Source: Theristus sp. LFF4_11 (lineage: Eukaryota; Nematoda; Chromadorea; Monhysterida; Xyalidae). From it: a DNA stretch of 64,000 bases. This document shows positions 40,625 to 53,136 of this stretch, in pieces (position 1 is the stretch's first letter; each line of letters starts with the position of its first letter). Under the pieces are notes generated by a model that was not told the origin of the DNA, ran no database searches, and saw only the letters and a list, made by a program, of their open reading frames with translations. The stretch covers positions 1 to 64,000 of the forward strand of contig JASANC010004370.1 in NCBI GenBank assembly GCA_030248135.1. The letters are read 5' to 3'. The position numbers were made by a program, and so were the translations under genes.

Positions 40625-43600
40625 ATGTTCCGCCGAGCGAAATCCAAACGCGAATACTCGACAAAGGACCGAATCGTGGCTGCCGATGAGAAGAACCAAC
40701 GGTCGAATTCCGTGGACCAACCGAGCGACACCAGCCAACCAAACCAGCAACCGTTCCACCGGCATTTCCACCGCGCCGGCACGCACGTCAACCCGGATGG
40801 TACCACTGGCTATGGACTCAGTCGACATCCCTCGTGAGTTGTGTTTGATTTTTTTGTTGATTTTTTTAAAATTTTTGTTGTCGTTTTGGAAAGTTCGTAC
40901 AGTGTGTTTTTCTTGCGCCTCTGTCGCGTTTTTTTTCGCAGAACACACAAACTTTTGTGTCCACAATATACGACGGTGCCAGAGATTTCAATTTGCCGCG
41001 CAAAATTCACGAAACATTGCCCAATATCTCATTCTGCGTGCACTCATTACACATTGAACACTATTTTTTACAAGAAATGCAGGCATCAATCGGAAAAACT
41101 GGAAAAACTTTGTGACTTAATCTTTTGATAGTCGAACTCACCTGTCCCAGGCAGACCAAGGCGCCTTGAACCACTTGACCATCGGATTCGCCCTCTTCCC
41201 TCAGCTTTTGTTTTCTGAATTTTCGCGGTTGCCTTCAAGAAATGCAATGAATGAGCAAACATAAGCAGACAAAATGGTTAACAACACGCTCAAACAATTC
41301 TAAAATCCATTCCAAAATTCTTGCCAATGTTCCATTCCAAAATTTAATTCGTGCCATTCCAAAACATGTGCCAAAATTGTGAAAATATTATGCAAAATTT
41401 TGAAAGTTCTTGGCATGGAATGAATTTTGGAATTTTGGCCACCAAACTCGAATCCCATGCTTTAAAAAAACAAACCATTTTACCCCTTTTCTGTCCCTGC
41501 CAATTCTTTTGACCGCAGTCCCCACCGCACACATTCACACCGCTCCATTTGAAGCGGATATTGCACGCATTCCACCCCCTTATAAAGGTCCATTTATTCA
41601 TCATGCAGTTGGTTGTGTTTTATTGTATTTACGTTATAATGTGTCATCCTGTTTTTGTGCGTGCGGGCATTTTTTTCTGTTGTTGTGTGTAAGTTGATGT
41701 TTCACGGACACAACAGCGTGCTATGCTTTGGACCTTTTTTGCGCATTGGCTCCACTATTCTTCTCAGCTATAGTTTCTTACATTTCCAATGGCATGTTTT
41801 CAGCGATGGTCTTCAAAAAAAACTTTTCAGCAGAATATTTTTCAGCAACAGAGCACGCACGCAAAGGTCACCACTTTCATTTTCTTGCTCCATTTTATCA
41901 TGATGAAAAAAGCTGGCTCCAAACAGCAAAGTGTACAAGCCATCACTGTTTAGTACCGGAATAAAAGTGGAATATAAAGTGGTGAACCTTGGTAAAGTAA
42001 TTGACAAGTTCAACTAGCGTCCTGTCCTTTGCTCCAATTGTTTATTATTGCATCTTTATGTTTTCAATCACTATCCTGAGTGTGCAACAGACTTGTTTTG
42101 TGTCATAAAAAGTCGGTGTGAAGATCCGGCGACACATCAGATAAAAAGGCGCTGTCTTGTTATCAGTGTGCTTTGTGTTTCTGTTTGAATTTCAAGTCTG
42201 GCAGTGCAAAAAACATTATGTGTGCTCTGTCAGTTTTCTCGTTTTGTGGGTAAAGAAATTTGTCCGTTTTATAAAACAAGAAGATTTTTTTGAACTATTT
42301 AATGGCATGTAATTCACTTCACACTGCTGCGTTCATCTCAGAGACTTCAAAAATCTTTTCCAATAAAAAATGACTGATCCAACAGCGCTGAGTTACGCCA
42401 GCAGAAACCAAGGGTAAGAGTTTTAAGGCTGAAAATCTAAGTGAATCTTGATTCCTTGTCTAAAGACAGTGCTCATGCATCATTGTGGCACAGGCGCCAG
42501 ACTAGATGCAAGTACTTTTAAGCGTGTAAAGAGCCATTCATGAAGCAGTATTTAGTGACCGCGCAGCCATGTTTTAACACTGCTACGCGTCACTAAATAC
42601 TGCTTCATGAACGCGCCTTTAGTATAATACATGCACACCTAGATGTGCCTGTGTGTTTGTTTGTGACTGCGCAACTGTGTTAGACATCAATGTAATCGGA
42701 GTGCTTAATGTAGGTTTTTGTACCCAAAAAGGATTTCTTGAATAGCATATACCGTTGAAATGAAAATGCATCACGATACGATGACACATTTTCAAGTACA
42801 AATGATTCATGAAACGAGACGAGACGCTTTTGCAACAGTTTTTTTTGTCTGTTTTATTGTTACGCTGACGAAATTGCGCAACGCACGTCGTGTCGTCTGC
42901 AAGATTTCGATTTCACAAACTTTTCGTTATTTTTTTTTCACCGACTCCGCAATTTTCAAACATGCAAAGCGCGAAATTCATTTCACAAAACCAACCTTTC
43001 AACAAAACATGTCAAAGCTCAATCCGATATTGGCAAGCGTGCGCTTGGAAAGCAGTGTCTCGCACGAGAAAATCGATAAATTTAGCTGGAACACAAGCAC
43101 AGCACTAGCACAGCGCACGCGAACAAGCAAACGGCACACACACTGCATGCGTTTTTGAACAAAGCAATGGCGCGGCTCGTAATGCACATTGGCGCTCTAC
43201 AGGGTGTGTCGCAAATTAAGACCAGTGCTAAAAATGCCAAACGTGCACGAAAACATCGATGCGATGTTTTTTTCTCAAAATCTGATTCGAATATCTATAG
43301 TACGCTCATTGGAGCGGAGTGGAAACGGGAAAAATTCGCGTTTTTTAGTAGAGAAACCGGAAAACCTCACATCGTACATAGTTTCCGGCCACACCCTGTT
43401 CCACGTTAGCCCGCGCTTTCGCCTCGGTTTGTCTTATATTCCCCAGTTGCTGTGTGTCGGGAATAAATGAGCTACTGCTCCTGTCTAGCGCTGCATATCC
43501 AACGGCTGTCTCTGCCTTGTAGTATCGAGTAAAGTGTAAGTAGTTTCCAGACGTTTTCGGCCGGTTCAATTTTCAATAGATGCGCAAGGATCAGTGTGTG

Positions 43601-46600
43601 TGTGCCTTTAAAACATTAGATTGAAGCTCTGGCAAAGCAGATATATCGGCTTACAACAACGCCACATACAGGCTGGCGCAGTATGTTCTTCTCTTTCTCG
43701 TGATAGAATGTGTCCATATACGGGAGTGTTCTCTTGTTGCTTGCGTCGTTCATGCCCATATACGACTTATGATCCATTTCAGCGGCAATATTAAATGTTC
43801 CAGAGACTCTGGTTTAATTTTTCTAAGACAAAGGACATCGTTGATGACGTTTTTTCGTTATTGTTGGGACTGTCGAAAGGTTGTCCATGTCAGAGGCAGT
43901 TATAAATTTCAGAGTAGTTTTTTTCTGAGACAAAAATATCGTTCTTGATATTTTTCGCTATTGATGATACTGCTGAAAGGTTCTACAAAGTTGCCCATGT
44001 ATTCGCATTATATATTTGAAGAGATCCGTTTGTGTACTACTTGACCAAAAAACACGCCAAAAGTGGGTGTCCGAACAGGTGTCCTGTCCGCCTGGTTATC
44101 CCGCGTGGTTTCCCGGACGGAAAAGTGGCCATTTTCTCTTCCGGTTTGGGACACCAAAAGCGAACAAGAAGACACCGGACACCGGTTTTTAGCGTACGGA
44201 TTGCCCGAGTACCGTAAAGTCTTGCATATAAGGTCTCCTTATATAAATTTGGAAATCAAAAATTTCTAAAAAAAGTGGAATTTCGTGTGACAGCCTTATA
44301 AGTGGGAGGAGGTCTTATAAAGCGAACATTAGGAATTCCGGGCCTTATAAACGGGATAGGTTTTCGACCATGTCAAAATTTTGAATTTTTTGGTTTCCCG
44401 CCGTGTGACACTCCGCCCACTTTTGGGTGGGGGTCTTATAAGTGGGAGGAACCTTATATGCAAGACTTTACGGTAACCATGTTTTCAGTTCATTCTTTTT
44501 CCCTTGCATACACGATTGGGAATGATATCTTGGCATTCTTGAAAAAGACAGTTCCTCGTCTGTGACGAACCCGTCCTTGATGAAGAATACAAGGACTGCC
44601 TCATTTATTCGGCCATACTCTATAAACTCTCTGCTCCTTATGCGAGAAACAATAAGTCCACCAAACAAGCCGAAAAAAACCGGTTTTTTCCAGAAAATTC
44701 GTCCGTCGCGGCATGGACAAGTTGCGCCGCTCGATCCGTGAGTCGTTTCGACGCGGCTCAGCGAAGGAGCGAAACAGTTTACACCAGAATAACGGCTCTG
44801 GCGGCGGGGCCGGACGGAGGGGCTCTGGCGGGGGCCTGGAGGCGGCGGCGTCTGGTACGACCGCAGGCGGCAAACCGGCGGTCTGGCAGCAGGACGAGGA
44901 CGCGGTGCGAGCAGGCACCTGCAATTTTAGTGTCAAGGTTGGATCTTTTTATTTTGTGACCCGAGACTCTCAATGCGCGCATAGATAGATAGGTAAACAG
45001 TTTCGTGCATGACGCGCGAATTCAAAATTGGCAGCGTGATCCGAGTGTCCTAAATAGGGCCGAGTCACTTTGGCGATTTTGAATTGCCACATAAAGATTG
45101 AAACTGGTTTCGTTTTCTAAGTCTGCACATGCATTGAGTCGCAAAGGGTCGGTCTCAAATTGGCCAGACTCAATCTGGCTCCGGTCTCAATTAGGCCAGT
45201 TTCAATCTGGCTCGGCTCAATCTGGCTCGGCTCAATCTGGCTCGGCTCAATCGGGCTCGGCTCAATCGGGCTCGGCTTAATCTGGCTTGTTTCAATCTGG
45301 CCAGACAGAATTTGTTATTGCATGCGTGTGTGCACTGCACACGCTCACGGGGGAGAAGTAAAACGCACACACACAAAGACACACGTGGCGGTCAATAATG
45401 GTCTGTGTTTCTTGACACGTAACAAGTATAAAAAACAATGGTATGACTTGTACAGCGGTGCGCACATGAGTGCACAGACAAGCGATGAAGACGATGTGTA
45501 AGTTTAGAGCATTTACAACAGAATGGTCCACAATGTCAGAGATGCCACACGAAATCTGTCTTTTGTTTTTTCGTGACTTTTTGTGCATCTTGTATCTTAT
45601 AATGTATTTTCAAAAGATTTTGCATCCATCCTTCATGAATTATTTGCGTGAAATTCGTTCTGTCCAGTTGTTTTCCCACTTTTTTGAATCAAAATTATTA
45701 TCAAACTTTTGGTTTCGGTTGAATTTTCTGTCGTTTATTTAGAGTGCAGCAAATTTTCAGCTGTTTGTGAACCCGAAGCGTGTCAACATCTAATAACAAT
45801 GGCGTGCAAAATGCAAAGAGAATCCACAACCAAGATCTGCTGCTTGACTCCGAAGGTCACCAACATGTCAGAAGCTCTCCAAAGCACCTCACGTCTGATC
45901 CTGAAGCCGCAATTTGGCGTTGTCTGAAGAAGTCAACGTGTATTCCGTCAGAGTCATTCCGTCAGATGGCGCACTGAAACAACTTGTCCACAGAAGCCGA
46001 AAAGCCGGTTTCATGCCATATTTTGAACCCCGCCATATTTTGACCGGGGGGTCAAAATATTGCAATTTTGCAACTGCCATAGAATGACCTACCATGCCAT
46101 ATTTTGACCTGCCCCCGAACCCCAGTGTATGGAAGGAGATATGAAGTGACACTTGACCAATGGGGGCGGAACTTCACAAATGGTCCAAATCAAGCCAGGA
46201 AAATGGTACATAACAACCAGCCTGCTGTACAGCTCAAAGAAGCTACACACCATATGAGGGTTGAAAACAAACAGTGCCTCTCATATGCAATGTTCATGCA
46301 CAATGCGATCAATACGCCTTTCGAGGTTGCTTGTTGCTGTCCGGAACTCAACTACGAACCGAAGTCCGTGAGGTATGTCTCATAACAGGAGCCAAACGGC
46401 TTGGAATCGCTTTCACCGAATATCATGTTTCTGTCGCTGTCTTCTACAGTTGGTTATTCTCTTTTTGTTGCTTTCTTGTTTTTCCGTCTCTCGATAACTT
46501 CTCATTTTGTGTCTTTATGAAAAATCTATGTTCAGATTTGAAATCATGACAAAAAATTGGTCAGGAAAGGTAAAAGAAGTGTAAAAATTGGTTCAATATA

Positions 46601-49600
46601 ACTCGAAAAACATGCATTCTTGCAGAAACCAAGGCAAGAAGGGAAACCAAAAAGCGTTTATTTGTTTACATTCCCACAATTTTATGACATAAATAGAAGA
46701 CACACACAAAGATATAATAAAAAATTCTGTCTGGCCAGATTGAAACAAGCCAGATTAAGCCGAGCCCGATTGAGCCGAGCCCGATTGAGCCGAGCCAGAT
46801 TGAGCCGAGCCAGATTGAGCCGAGCCAGATTGAAACTGGCCCGATTGAGACCGGAGCCAGATTGAGTCTGGCCAGTTTGAGACGATCCCGTCGCAAAACC
46901 TAACAAAATCAATGATGCCCGCGGTTTTTTTAAATCAAATTTGGCTTTGCTGGTGTTGTGATTGTCCACTGCACGCGAACGTATCCGAACGAGTGTCCCA
47001 CCCGCCTGAGTGTCCCGCAAAATAAAATTCACAACTCGGTACACACACACACGGCGTTCAGAGCCACTTTTATTTCCAAGGACACGGACACCGTGCGGGA
47101 CACCCGGACGAACAGGGGGACACTGTGCAGATACCTTTTATCATATATTTTTATACCTTTGTCACTGAATTATTCCCGACAACGAAAAAAAAACCAATCT
47201 GCAAAAATTTACCAAAATCGCACATTGCAGTACCTCGGTTGTGTCGAAGTATACGAGTCACGTGGCATGCACGTCTGCGAGGAGGCGCTGAAAGTGTTAC
47301 GGGTAAGGAAAACCTGTAAACGTTGGTATAGTTTTCGTTTTTTCATAGACCTATTACAACAAAATCATCCATTACCGTATGTTATGTACAGTCAAGTTGG
47401 CGTCGCGACTTGAGCTGCGGTGTTTTTGACTCGGAAGCGGTAAGAGTAAACGAAAGATCTGAAAACAACGCTAAGTTTCTTTCTGAATGCAGTGTGGTGT
47501 AACCCAAAAAAACGGCACGGTTCTACAAAAGCACGTGGGCATTTCGATTCTATACCGAATCAAATTCGACCAAAAAACGTGAAAAAAGTGAGAAATCTAC
47601 TCTGAAAAACGAGAAAAAAAAGTTAAAATAAAAAAACAGCAGTTTTTTTCAGGCACAACGACGTCGCACCGTTCGTGCGCTGCTGTACGTATCTGGGGAT
47701 GGCCTTCGCGTGGTTGACGCTGAGAACAACAGGGGACTACTGGTGGATCAGACGATTGAGAAGGTGAGAAAAGACGCTGCGAAAAGAAAGGAATCTGGGG
47801 ATACACACTGAAGGTTGAGGTTAGGGTTTAGGTGAAAGTAAAAGTTTAGATACGGAGCACCGATTTTATCCCGACCAATCAATGCATACCCCAATTATTG
47901 TTCTTTAAATTGTACACAGAAGATTGAGTGTGAATAAAAAATGAGAGTGGCTTTCATTGTCTTGTTTCGATTATCAAAAATGTGACAACACATTACCGAA
48001 AAGGTATCATTCTGCGCACCGGACCGAAACAACGAGAAAGGCTTTGCGTACATTTGTCGTGACGGCACCACGCGCCGCTGGATGTGTCACGGGTTCAATG
48101 CCAACAAAGACTCGGTAAGTCACGTCACGTCATGTCGCGTCACGCCACTTCACGTTACGTCACACCACTCGAGAAAACGTTTTTGCTACATGTCGTCAAA
48201 AACCATAAAAATAAAAAGTTATTTTCAGAATAAGCGTGATATGGTGTGTCTGTTTTCAACCAAACCCGATACTTTTTCCTCACTTTATCAACACATTGCT
48301 TTGTATTCCGTGAAAAAGTGACAACTTTAAACAAACGTACTTTAGCAGGGCGAGCGACTGTCGCACGCAGTCGGTTGCGCGTTCGCGGTCTGCCTGGAGA
48401 AAAAGCAGAAACGCGACCGCGAGGCGGCAGCGGCAGCGGCAGCAGCGAGCGCAACGCCAAACTCGGCGGTTGTCAGCAATGCCACCGAGCATAATACTGC
48501 CAGTAATGTGACACCAGCTGGCAACCAGGCCACCGCCAGTAATCCTGCCACGCCTCAGTCCGCCAATTTCGCGCCGCGACAGTCGAGCTTCCGCCAGGCG
48601 TCGTTGGTGGAACGATTGCAGGTGCGGTAACAAAAGACGATTGAAAAAAACCGTATGAGCCATATTTAGAAACAGATTGAGGAGCGGTCTTGTTGACCTG
48701 GTTCGCATGGAACGGGCGTCTCTACGAAACTGCTCTATACGAAACTGTTCATTCTAACTATTGTTGTTCAGTTCAGTTCAGTTCAGTTCAGTTCAGTTTT
48801 ATTCTGTAGTGCACGGCATAATACCAGAGACGTGTAACACACCATGAGTAGGCAAGTTGTTGGGGATTTTAGGCAATGTTTTTAGCCAGGGTTAACCAAG
48901 AAACGCGTACAGAACGCCATTGAGTAGGGTACCCGTCGAGTTTTCTCTGTCATTCAGTGCCTATACACCCCTCGGCGGGACTCGATCCCTCGGACGCACA
49001 GACAAGAGTCTAACGCGCCAACAGGCCACGAGGGCGACAACAACAACAACAACAACAACACTCTTAAGTGAAACAAGGCTCACTTCCCCTGAAATCGCAG
49101 GACCCACAGAGCGTGATCGTGCCGGAGCCAACGAATCGTAGTCCCTCGTACAAGGCGACGCTGCCTCCGACGGCGGTCGCACGACCCGCTGGCAACGCCG
49201 AGCTGTTCCAGCGACAGGGCAGCCTGCGGATGCCGATTCCGGAAGTGAATCCGAACTTTCGACGCCAGTTTTCACTTCGCGTTGGCGAGCTACCGTCGAC
49301 GTTGCAGCGGCAGGCGAACGTCGCCGATACGACGACAGGTCGGTTGGGTCTGAAGATGGGGCAGAGCTCATTCAGTTCCCGGGCTGTTCACACTGACGTA
49401 CAGTCGAGCTCTAAATTATAGGGAATCCGCTGATTGGTTGGTTGGTCACATGCATGCATGCTTTCTGTGCAAACCAAACAACTCGCCCCCCCCCCCCCCC
49501 GAAGCGTAATGCCTGCACAGAAAGCGTGCATCACGTGATCACCAACCAATCAGCTGATTCCCCATAATTTCGAGTAGAGTTCGACTTAGTGAATGCTGAT

Positions 49601-51299
49601 GTAGGTACTGTACGTCAACAGCATGTCTCCATGAACGGTAGTACATGCAATAAATAACACAAGGCGTAATGTGCCATGCATAGCGTCTGTATGGATGGTA
49701 GGATGCTAAAACACAATAAATTACGTCACGTGCCGTGCCGTGCCGTGCCACGTCAGTATGAACGCAATAAAGTTGCACCTCACACATGCACAAACAAACG
49801 CACTGACGATGACATCACAGAGCAAGTGCAGTTTGGAATCGCATCACTTGTTGTTGCTTCAGTGTGTGCATACCATCAGCTAAATTGTTTCCCGCAAATT
49901 CATTGACACGGGCACACCCAAAGCGGCAAATCAAGGTTACCCACTACTAGTCAAGGTTACCCTCAACATTATCTTTCCAGGTACCCCGCGTGCACTGCCA
50001 GCCGCGATTCCCGAATACGAAGAACCGCCAAGCGAGTCTGCGGCCAGCTACGCCCCTTCGTCGTCGTCATTTGGCACGCCAACGAAACTGCCAGTGGCGA
50101 CTACGACAGCAACGGTCTACACCACACAACAGGAACAACAAATACAACAGCAATTGCAGCAACTGCAGATTATACAACCGCAGGCCATATTACAACCGAC
50201 ACCAGTACAACAGCAACAACAAAAAAACGCCACACAACAACAACCAATGCAACCAAGCACTGCTCCGTCCCACCAGATGATGGTGCAACCAACGCAATTG
50301 CAATTCCTGCAACAACAACAACAAACAGTTCAACAGCCGATTCAACAACTCCAGTCAACGTCGTCGTATCAGCAACAATCAGCAACAACAGTGCAACAGC
50401 GGTTTCAGCCGTTTCAACAACAACAACATCAGCAACATCAACAGCAAATGCCACCAGACACTCACCAACAATACCACCACCACCAACAACAACAAGAGCA
50501 AGTGCCGCAATATCAGCTTTCATCCACTATGCTCAATCATCACACTAATCAATCGCCATTAGTTTCGTCCTCGTTTAATTATCCACAACAACAATATCAG
50601 CAACATCAGCAACATCAGCAGCATCAGCAAATATTCAGCGCCCCGTCACCATTGCAACTGGACACGGACGACCTGAACAAACTGGTCTCGGCCGAGACGA
50701 GCCCGCGGCCGAACTGGGACCAGAGTTTCGTCTCCGAGAATGCCACGCCCGTCGGTCAGCAGACGCCAGCCGACGAGCACAAACGAAGCGGCGAACAGTG
50801 GCTGATGTCGACGTTGACATCGGTAGCGCCGTCAACAATGACAACCGCCAGCAATAATAATAATAATGACGCCATTGTCGCCACTAGTGGCTATCAGAAT
50901 AACGACAACACCGGAATGACGCCAACTGGCGTCACCGCAGACCGCCAGATAGCGATGTCGTCAATAATGACGCCAACAGCGACCGCCACCCCCGCCACCG
51001 CCAATTCCAGTGTTGCCACCAACGACGCCAACGACAGTTCCATGATACAGTCACCCGTCGGGCCGCCGCCACCTATACCGCCACGACACGATCTGTTCGG
51101 CCAGCCGGACTTCCATCAGCAGATCAGCGCAACAACAACAACAATGGCGAACACGACAACGACAACGACAACGTCAACGACAACGACAAATGGCGACGAC
51201 GGCCTTGATCCATTCGACCTTCGGTGGCACGCCGTCGCCGAGGCGAACAAGAACCCGTTCAATCCGTTCCGCAATGAATCGACCGGTGTGAATATTTGA
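40625..51299 (+). CDS. numb: Numb endocytic adaptor, 8 coding exons
   Basis: Membrane-associated PTB adaptor that antagonises Notch through endocytosis and is partitioned asymmetrically in dividing cells. Exons: 40625-40833, 44694-44937, 47231-47302, 47653-47763, 48004-48114, 48349-48621, 49101-49338, 49981-51299, giving 858 aa with all phases consistent. An inner Met (44,713, [14 protein letters not shown]) gives a 782-aa short form; this basic start resembles known Numb N termini. The PTB domain runs from about residue 140 ([47 protein letters not shown]) to about 285. The conserved [19 protein letters not shown] box follows. The last exon has a long Gln-rich tract, then DPFD and two NPF motifs at the C terminus, for AP-2 and EH-domain binding. 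The exon 6 donor (CAG/GTGCGG) is weaker than the others. It lacks the vertebrate PTB insert, as in flies. Confidence 0.92.
42527..42617. mobile_element. Small palindromic MITE
   Basis: CATTCATGAAGCAGTATTTA GTGAC and GTCACTAAATACTGCTTCAT form a near-perfect hairpin. Numb intron 1. Confidence 0.6.
43198..43405. mobile_element. Short MITE with ACAGGGTGTG termini
   Basis: ACAGGGTGTGTCGC and GGCCACACCCTGT inverted ends enclose about 190 bp. Left flank TA is present; the right flank is TT. Numb intron 1. Confidence 0.4.
44045..44195. mobile_element. GTGTCCG-family MITE
   Basis: ACACGCCAAAAGTGGGTGTC and ACACCGGACACCGGTTTTTA arms. Numb intron 1. Confidence 0.55.
44210..44474. mobile_element. MITE with ACCGTAAAGTC termini, TA-flanked
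   Basis: ACCGTAAAGTCTTGCATATA and TATATGCAAGACTTTACGGT are perfect inverted ends of about 25 bp. Internal CTTATAAGTGGGAGG repeats. Numb intron 1. Confidence 0.65.
44955..45145. mobile_element. MITE of the GACTCAATGCGCGCA family, invaded at its end
   Basis: GAGACTCAATGCGCGCATAG, GCGCGAATTCAAAATTGG, GATCCGAGTGTCCTA and GCACATGCATTGAGTCGCAA, the most complete member. Its terminal GTCGCAAA was duplicated by the foldback element that follows. Numb intron 2. Confidence 0.65.
45146..46889. mobile_element. Foldback element with 15-bp minisatellite arms, exact 8-bp TSD
   Basis: The arms at about 45,150-45,305 and 46,730-46,889 are inverted arrays of a 15-bp unit (CTCGGCTCAATCTGG). The outermost ends are GGGTCGGTCTCAAA and TTTGAGACGATCCC. 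Both flanks read GTCGCAAA (45,138-45,145 and 46,890-46,897). GGG ends with an 8-bp duplication recall the Merlin superfamily, but no transposase is present. The interior carries an older 46,010-46,175 repeat. Numb intron 2. Confidence 0.85.
46010..46175. repeat. Repeat with CCATATTTTGACC palindromes
   Basis: Inverted relative of 28,449-28,605, including GGAAGGAGATATGAAGTGAC and CATGCCATATTTTGACC. It is nested inside the second foldback element. Confidence 0.6.
46970..47130. mobile_element. GTGTCCG-family MITE
   Basis: CGTATCCGAACGAGTGTCCC and GGGACACCCGGACGAACAGG arms with GTGTCCCGC and GCGGGACAC. Numb intron 2. Confidence 0.5.
48770..49035 (-). mobile_element. tRNA-derived SINE copy with adjoining (CAGTT)n
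   Basis: A CAGTT pentanucleotide run (48,770-48,797) and the GGCATAATACCAGAG repeat precede a minus-strand SINE (about 48,860-49,035): head at right with GGGATCGAGTCCC, tail TTGTTGGGGATTTTAGGCAA at left. An (ACA)n run follows. Numb intron 6. Confidence 0.7.
49400..49588. mobile_element. CCAATCAG-family MITE
   Basis: TACAGTCGAGCTCTAAATTA and TAATTTCGAGTAGAGTTCGA ends, GCTGATTGGTTGGTTGGTCA and CACCAACCAATCAGCTGATT arms, and GCATGCTTTCTGTGC loop arms with a central C run. Numb intron 7. Confidence 0.75.
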
Positions 51300-51312
51300 A
51301 TAGAATTGACAC

Positions 51313-51545
51313 ACGTCAAATAGAAATGTCCGAATTAGTGTCCGTGTCCGCCGCGGTGTCCTGTCCCAGGAAATAAAAGCAGCTGCATAAACAGGCCGAG
51401 GGTGGTTTCGCTTCTTTTAGTTAGGCTGAGTATAAAATTTTTAAAATTTGAAAAGTTTTAAATAGGCTAAGCTACTTTTAGTTCCGGGACACCGCGGCGG
51501 ACTAGGCAGCGGACACCATTTTGGACATTTTTTACTTAGCGTGTC
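51313..51545. mobile_element. GTGTCCG-family MITE in the numb 3' region
   Basis: ACACGTCAAATAGAAATGTC and TGGACATTTTTTACTTAGCG ends with GTGTCCGCCGCGGTGTCC and GGACACCGCGGCGGAC arms. It begins 14 bp after the numb stop codon, so it probably forms part of the 3' UTR. An AATAAA at about 51,373 lies inside it. Confidence 0.6.
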
Positions 51546-52579
51546 GTAGGTTTCTTTCACCCGCTTATGATTTTTTCGCTTTTGACTCTACTTTTCTCTT
51601 TTCTATTGCGGATCTTTGATGATGATCAATCGTGATACAGTGTCTTCACTGACATATGACAGTGTCGTTGTTGTTGCCGCGGTTGCCGGGCGGTTTTGCT
51701 TTAAAAAAACGGCTTGCTGGTCATGTGCGGTGGTCTTCCTGAAATCTTTTTTTCATTCAAACTTCGCGCGTTACTTGTACTTTAAAAAAGATGCCATGTT
51801 TGATCGGCACTTCGTACCGTAGGCGTCATCACTAAAAACTGCAAAACCCTACGCCGACAATTTTCCGTGGTTCACTGGACCGTCAACAACAACTGGTTTA
51901 TTGTTACATTTGTTTTATTGTTGTTTCTTTGTCCTTTAAGCTTGTTTCGTTTAATTTAGGCTCGTTTCACTATGTTTTAGATTCACACAAATGGTATCGC
52001 AGTATATCTGATTCAACCGCAAGTTTTGTCATTCGGTCTTTAGTGGAGCTTCGGAGGGTTGAATTTGTGTCTCGCGATATTCCTCTTATTCATCATACTT
52101 TATTGTTTCGCAATATTTGCCGTCTTTAGACGTTTCCCCCGCGTTCCTTGAAACAGAATTACTACCATGTTGAGAACTAACAAAAGTTTCAAAATTTTGA
52201 AATATACTCTTGATATTTTTGAAACAAAACTTATATTGAAAACTTACTTTGTTTCGCTGTTTCTGCAGTTTTATGCTTTATGTGTTCGTTCATAATTATA
52301 ATACTGATATACTGTCGTTTTTGGTGATCAAGGCTTGTGCAGGTATTTATTTTCGTTTAAAATAAAAATGAGACTGACAATGTCGGATTGTGGAAATTGT
52401 ATATTCCTTTCAATTTCACTGGTTTCGCGATGAAACAATCTTGTTTAAAAACTCAGTTTGTGTTTGAAACTTGAGTTTGAACAAAGGTGAAAGTGTGATC
52501 GCGACTTGTGAAGACAAAAATCAACGATATTATGATATGTAAATGTAAAAGAAACGATGGTGTGTCCGCTGTGTGTTGA
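51546..52579. other. AT-rich spacer
   Basis: No exon, repeat or RNA gene recognised. T-rich frames only. Confidence 0.4.
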
Positions 52580-52833
52580 CAAACAAATGTGGCCTATTTT
52601 TTTAAACGTGTCCCACTGAAATGACGTCATGTGCCACAAAACATGCGCTTGTCGTTCACAGCAAACCAGACTATCCGTTTAGCTGATTTCTTCCCGTAAA
52701 CAAATGGTGAATGTCGAATCAGTCACACCAAACTGAAATTTTAGTGCCTGTACTTTGACAAACGGGCGTTTTTAAATAAAATGACGTCACGTTAGTCCGG
52801 ACACGTTTGAATAAATCCACAATAGTTATAGGA
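52580..52833 (+). repeat. Dispersed repeat, first copy (about 250 bp)
   Basis: Direct repeat of 55,060-55,302 with AAACGTGTCCCACTGAAATG and GTCCGGACACGTTTGAATAA. The AAACGTGTCC/GGACACGTTT ends are inverted, suggesting a MITE. Confidence 0.65.
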
Positions 52834-53052
52834 CAAACAATCAGGTGAACATGGAAATACTGTATAATACGTGCGGTATAAAAAAGAGCAGCAAGGTTTC
52901 AGCAAGAATTTCATCCCAAGGAGTATATTATTTTTGAAACGCAAAAATTTTGTGCTACAAAACTTTCAGTTTTTGTTGCCGAAAAAACTAAACTTCGACT
53001 GTGCGGACAAAAATGCTGTCACGCGCTGTGAATAAATGGGTTCCAGGCTTTG

Positions 53053-53136
53053 GTTTAGGCTTAGGCTGAGGCTTAGGCTTAGGTTTAGGCTTAGGCTTAG
53101 GCTTAGGCTTAGGCTTAGGCTTAGGCTTAGGCTTGG
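53053..53136 (+). repeat. Interstitial (TTAGGC)n tract, about 14 units
   Basis: GCTTAGGCTTAGGC with two or three variant units (GGTTTAGGC, GGCTGAGGC) at the left. TTAGGC is the nematode telomere unit. Either a telomere relic or a simple hexamer microsatellite. Confidence 0.8.

Noticed and set aside
50170..50523. Minus-strand Val/Ala-rich ORF of 117 codons
   Set aside because: Antisense of the numb Gln-rich exon. CAG/CAA repeats give an open antisense frame.
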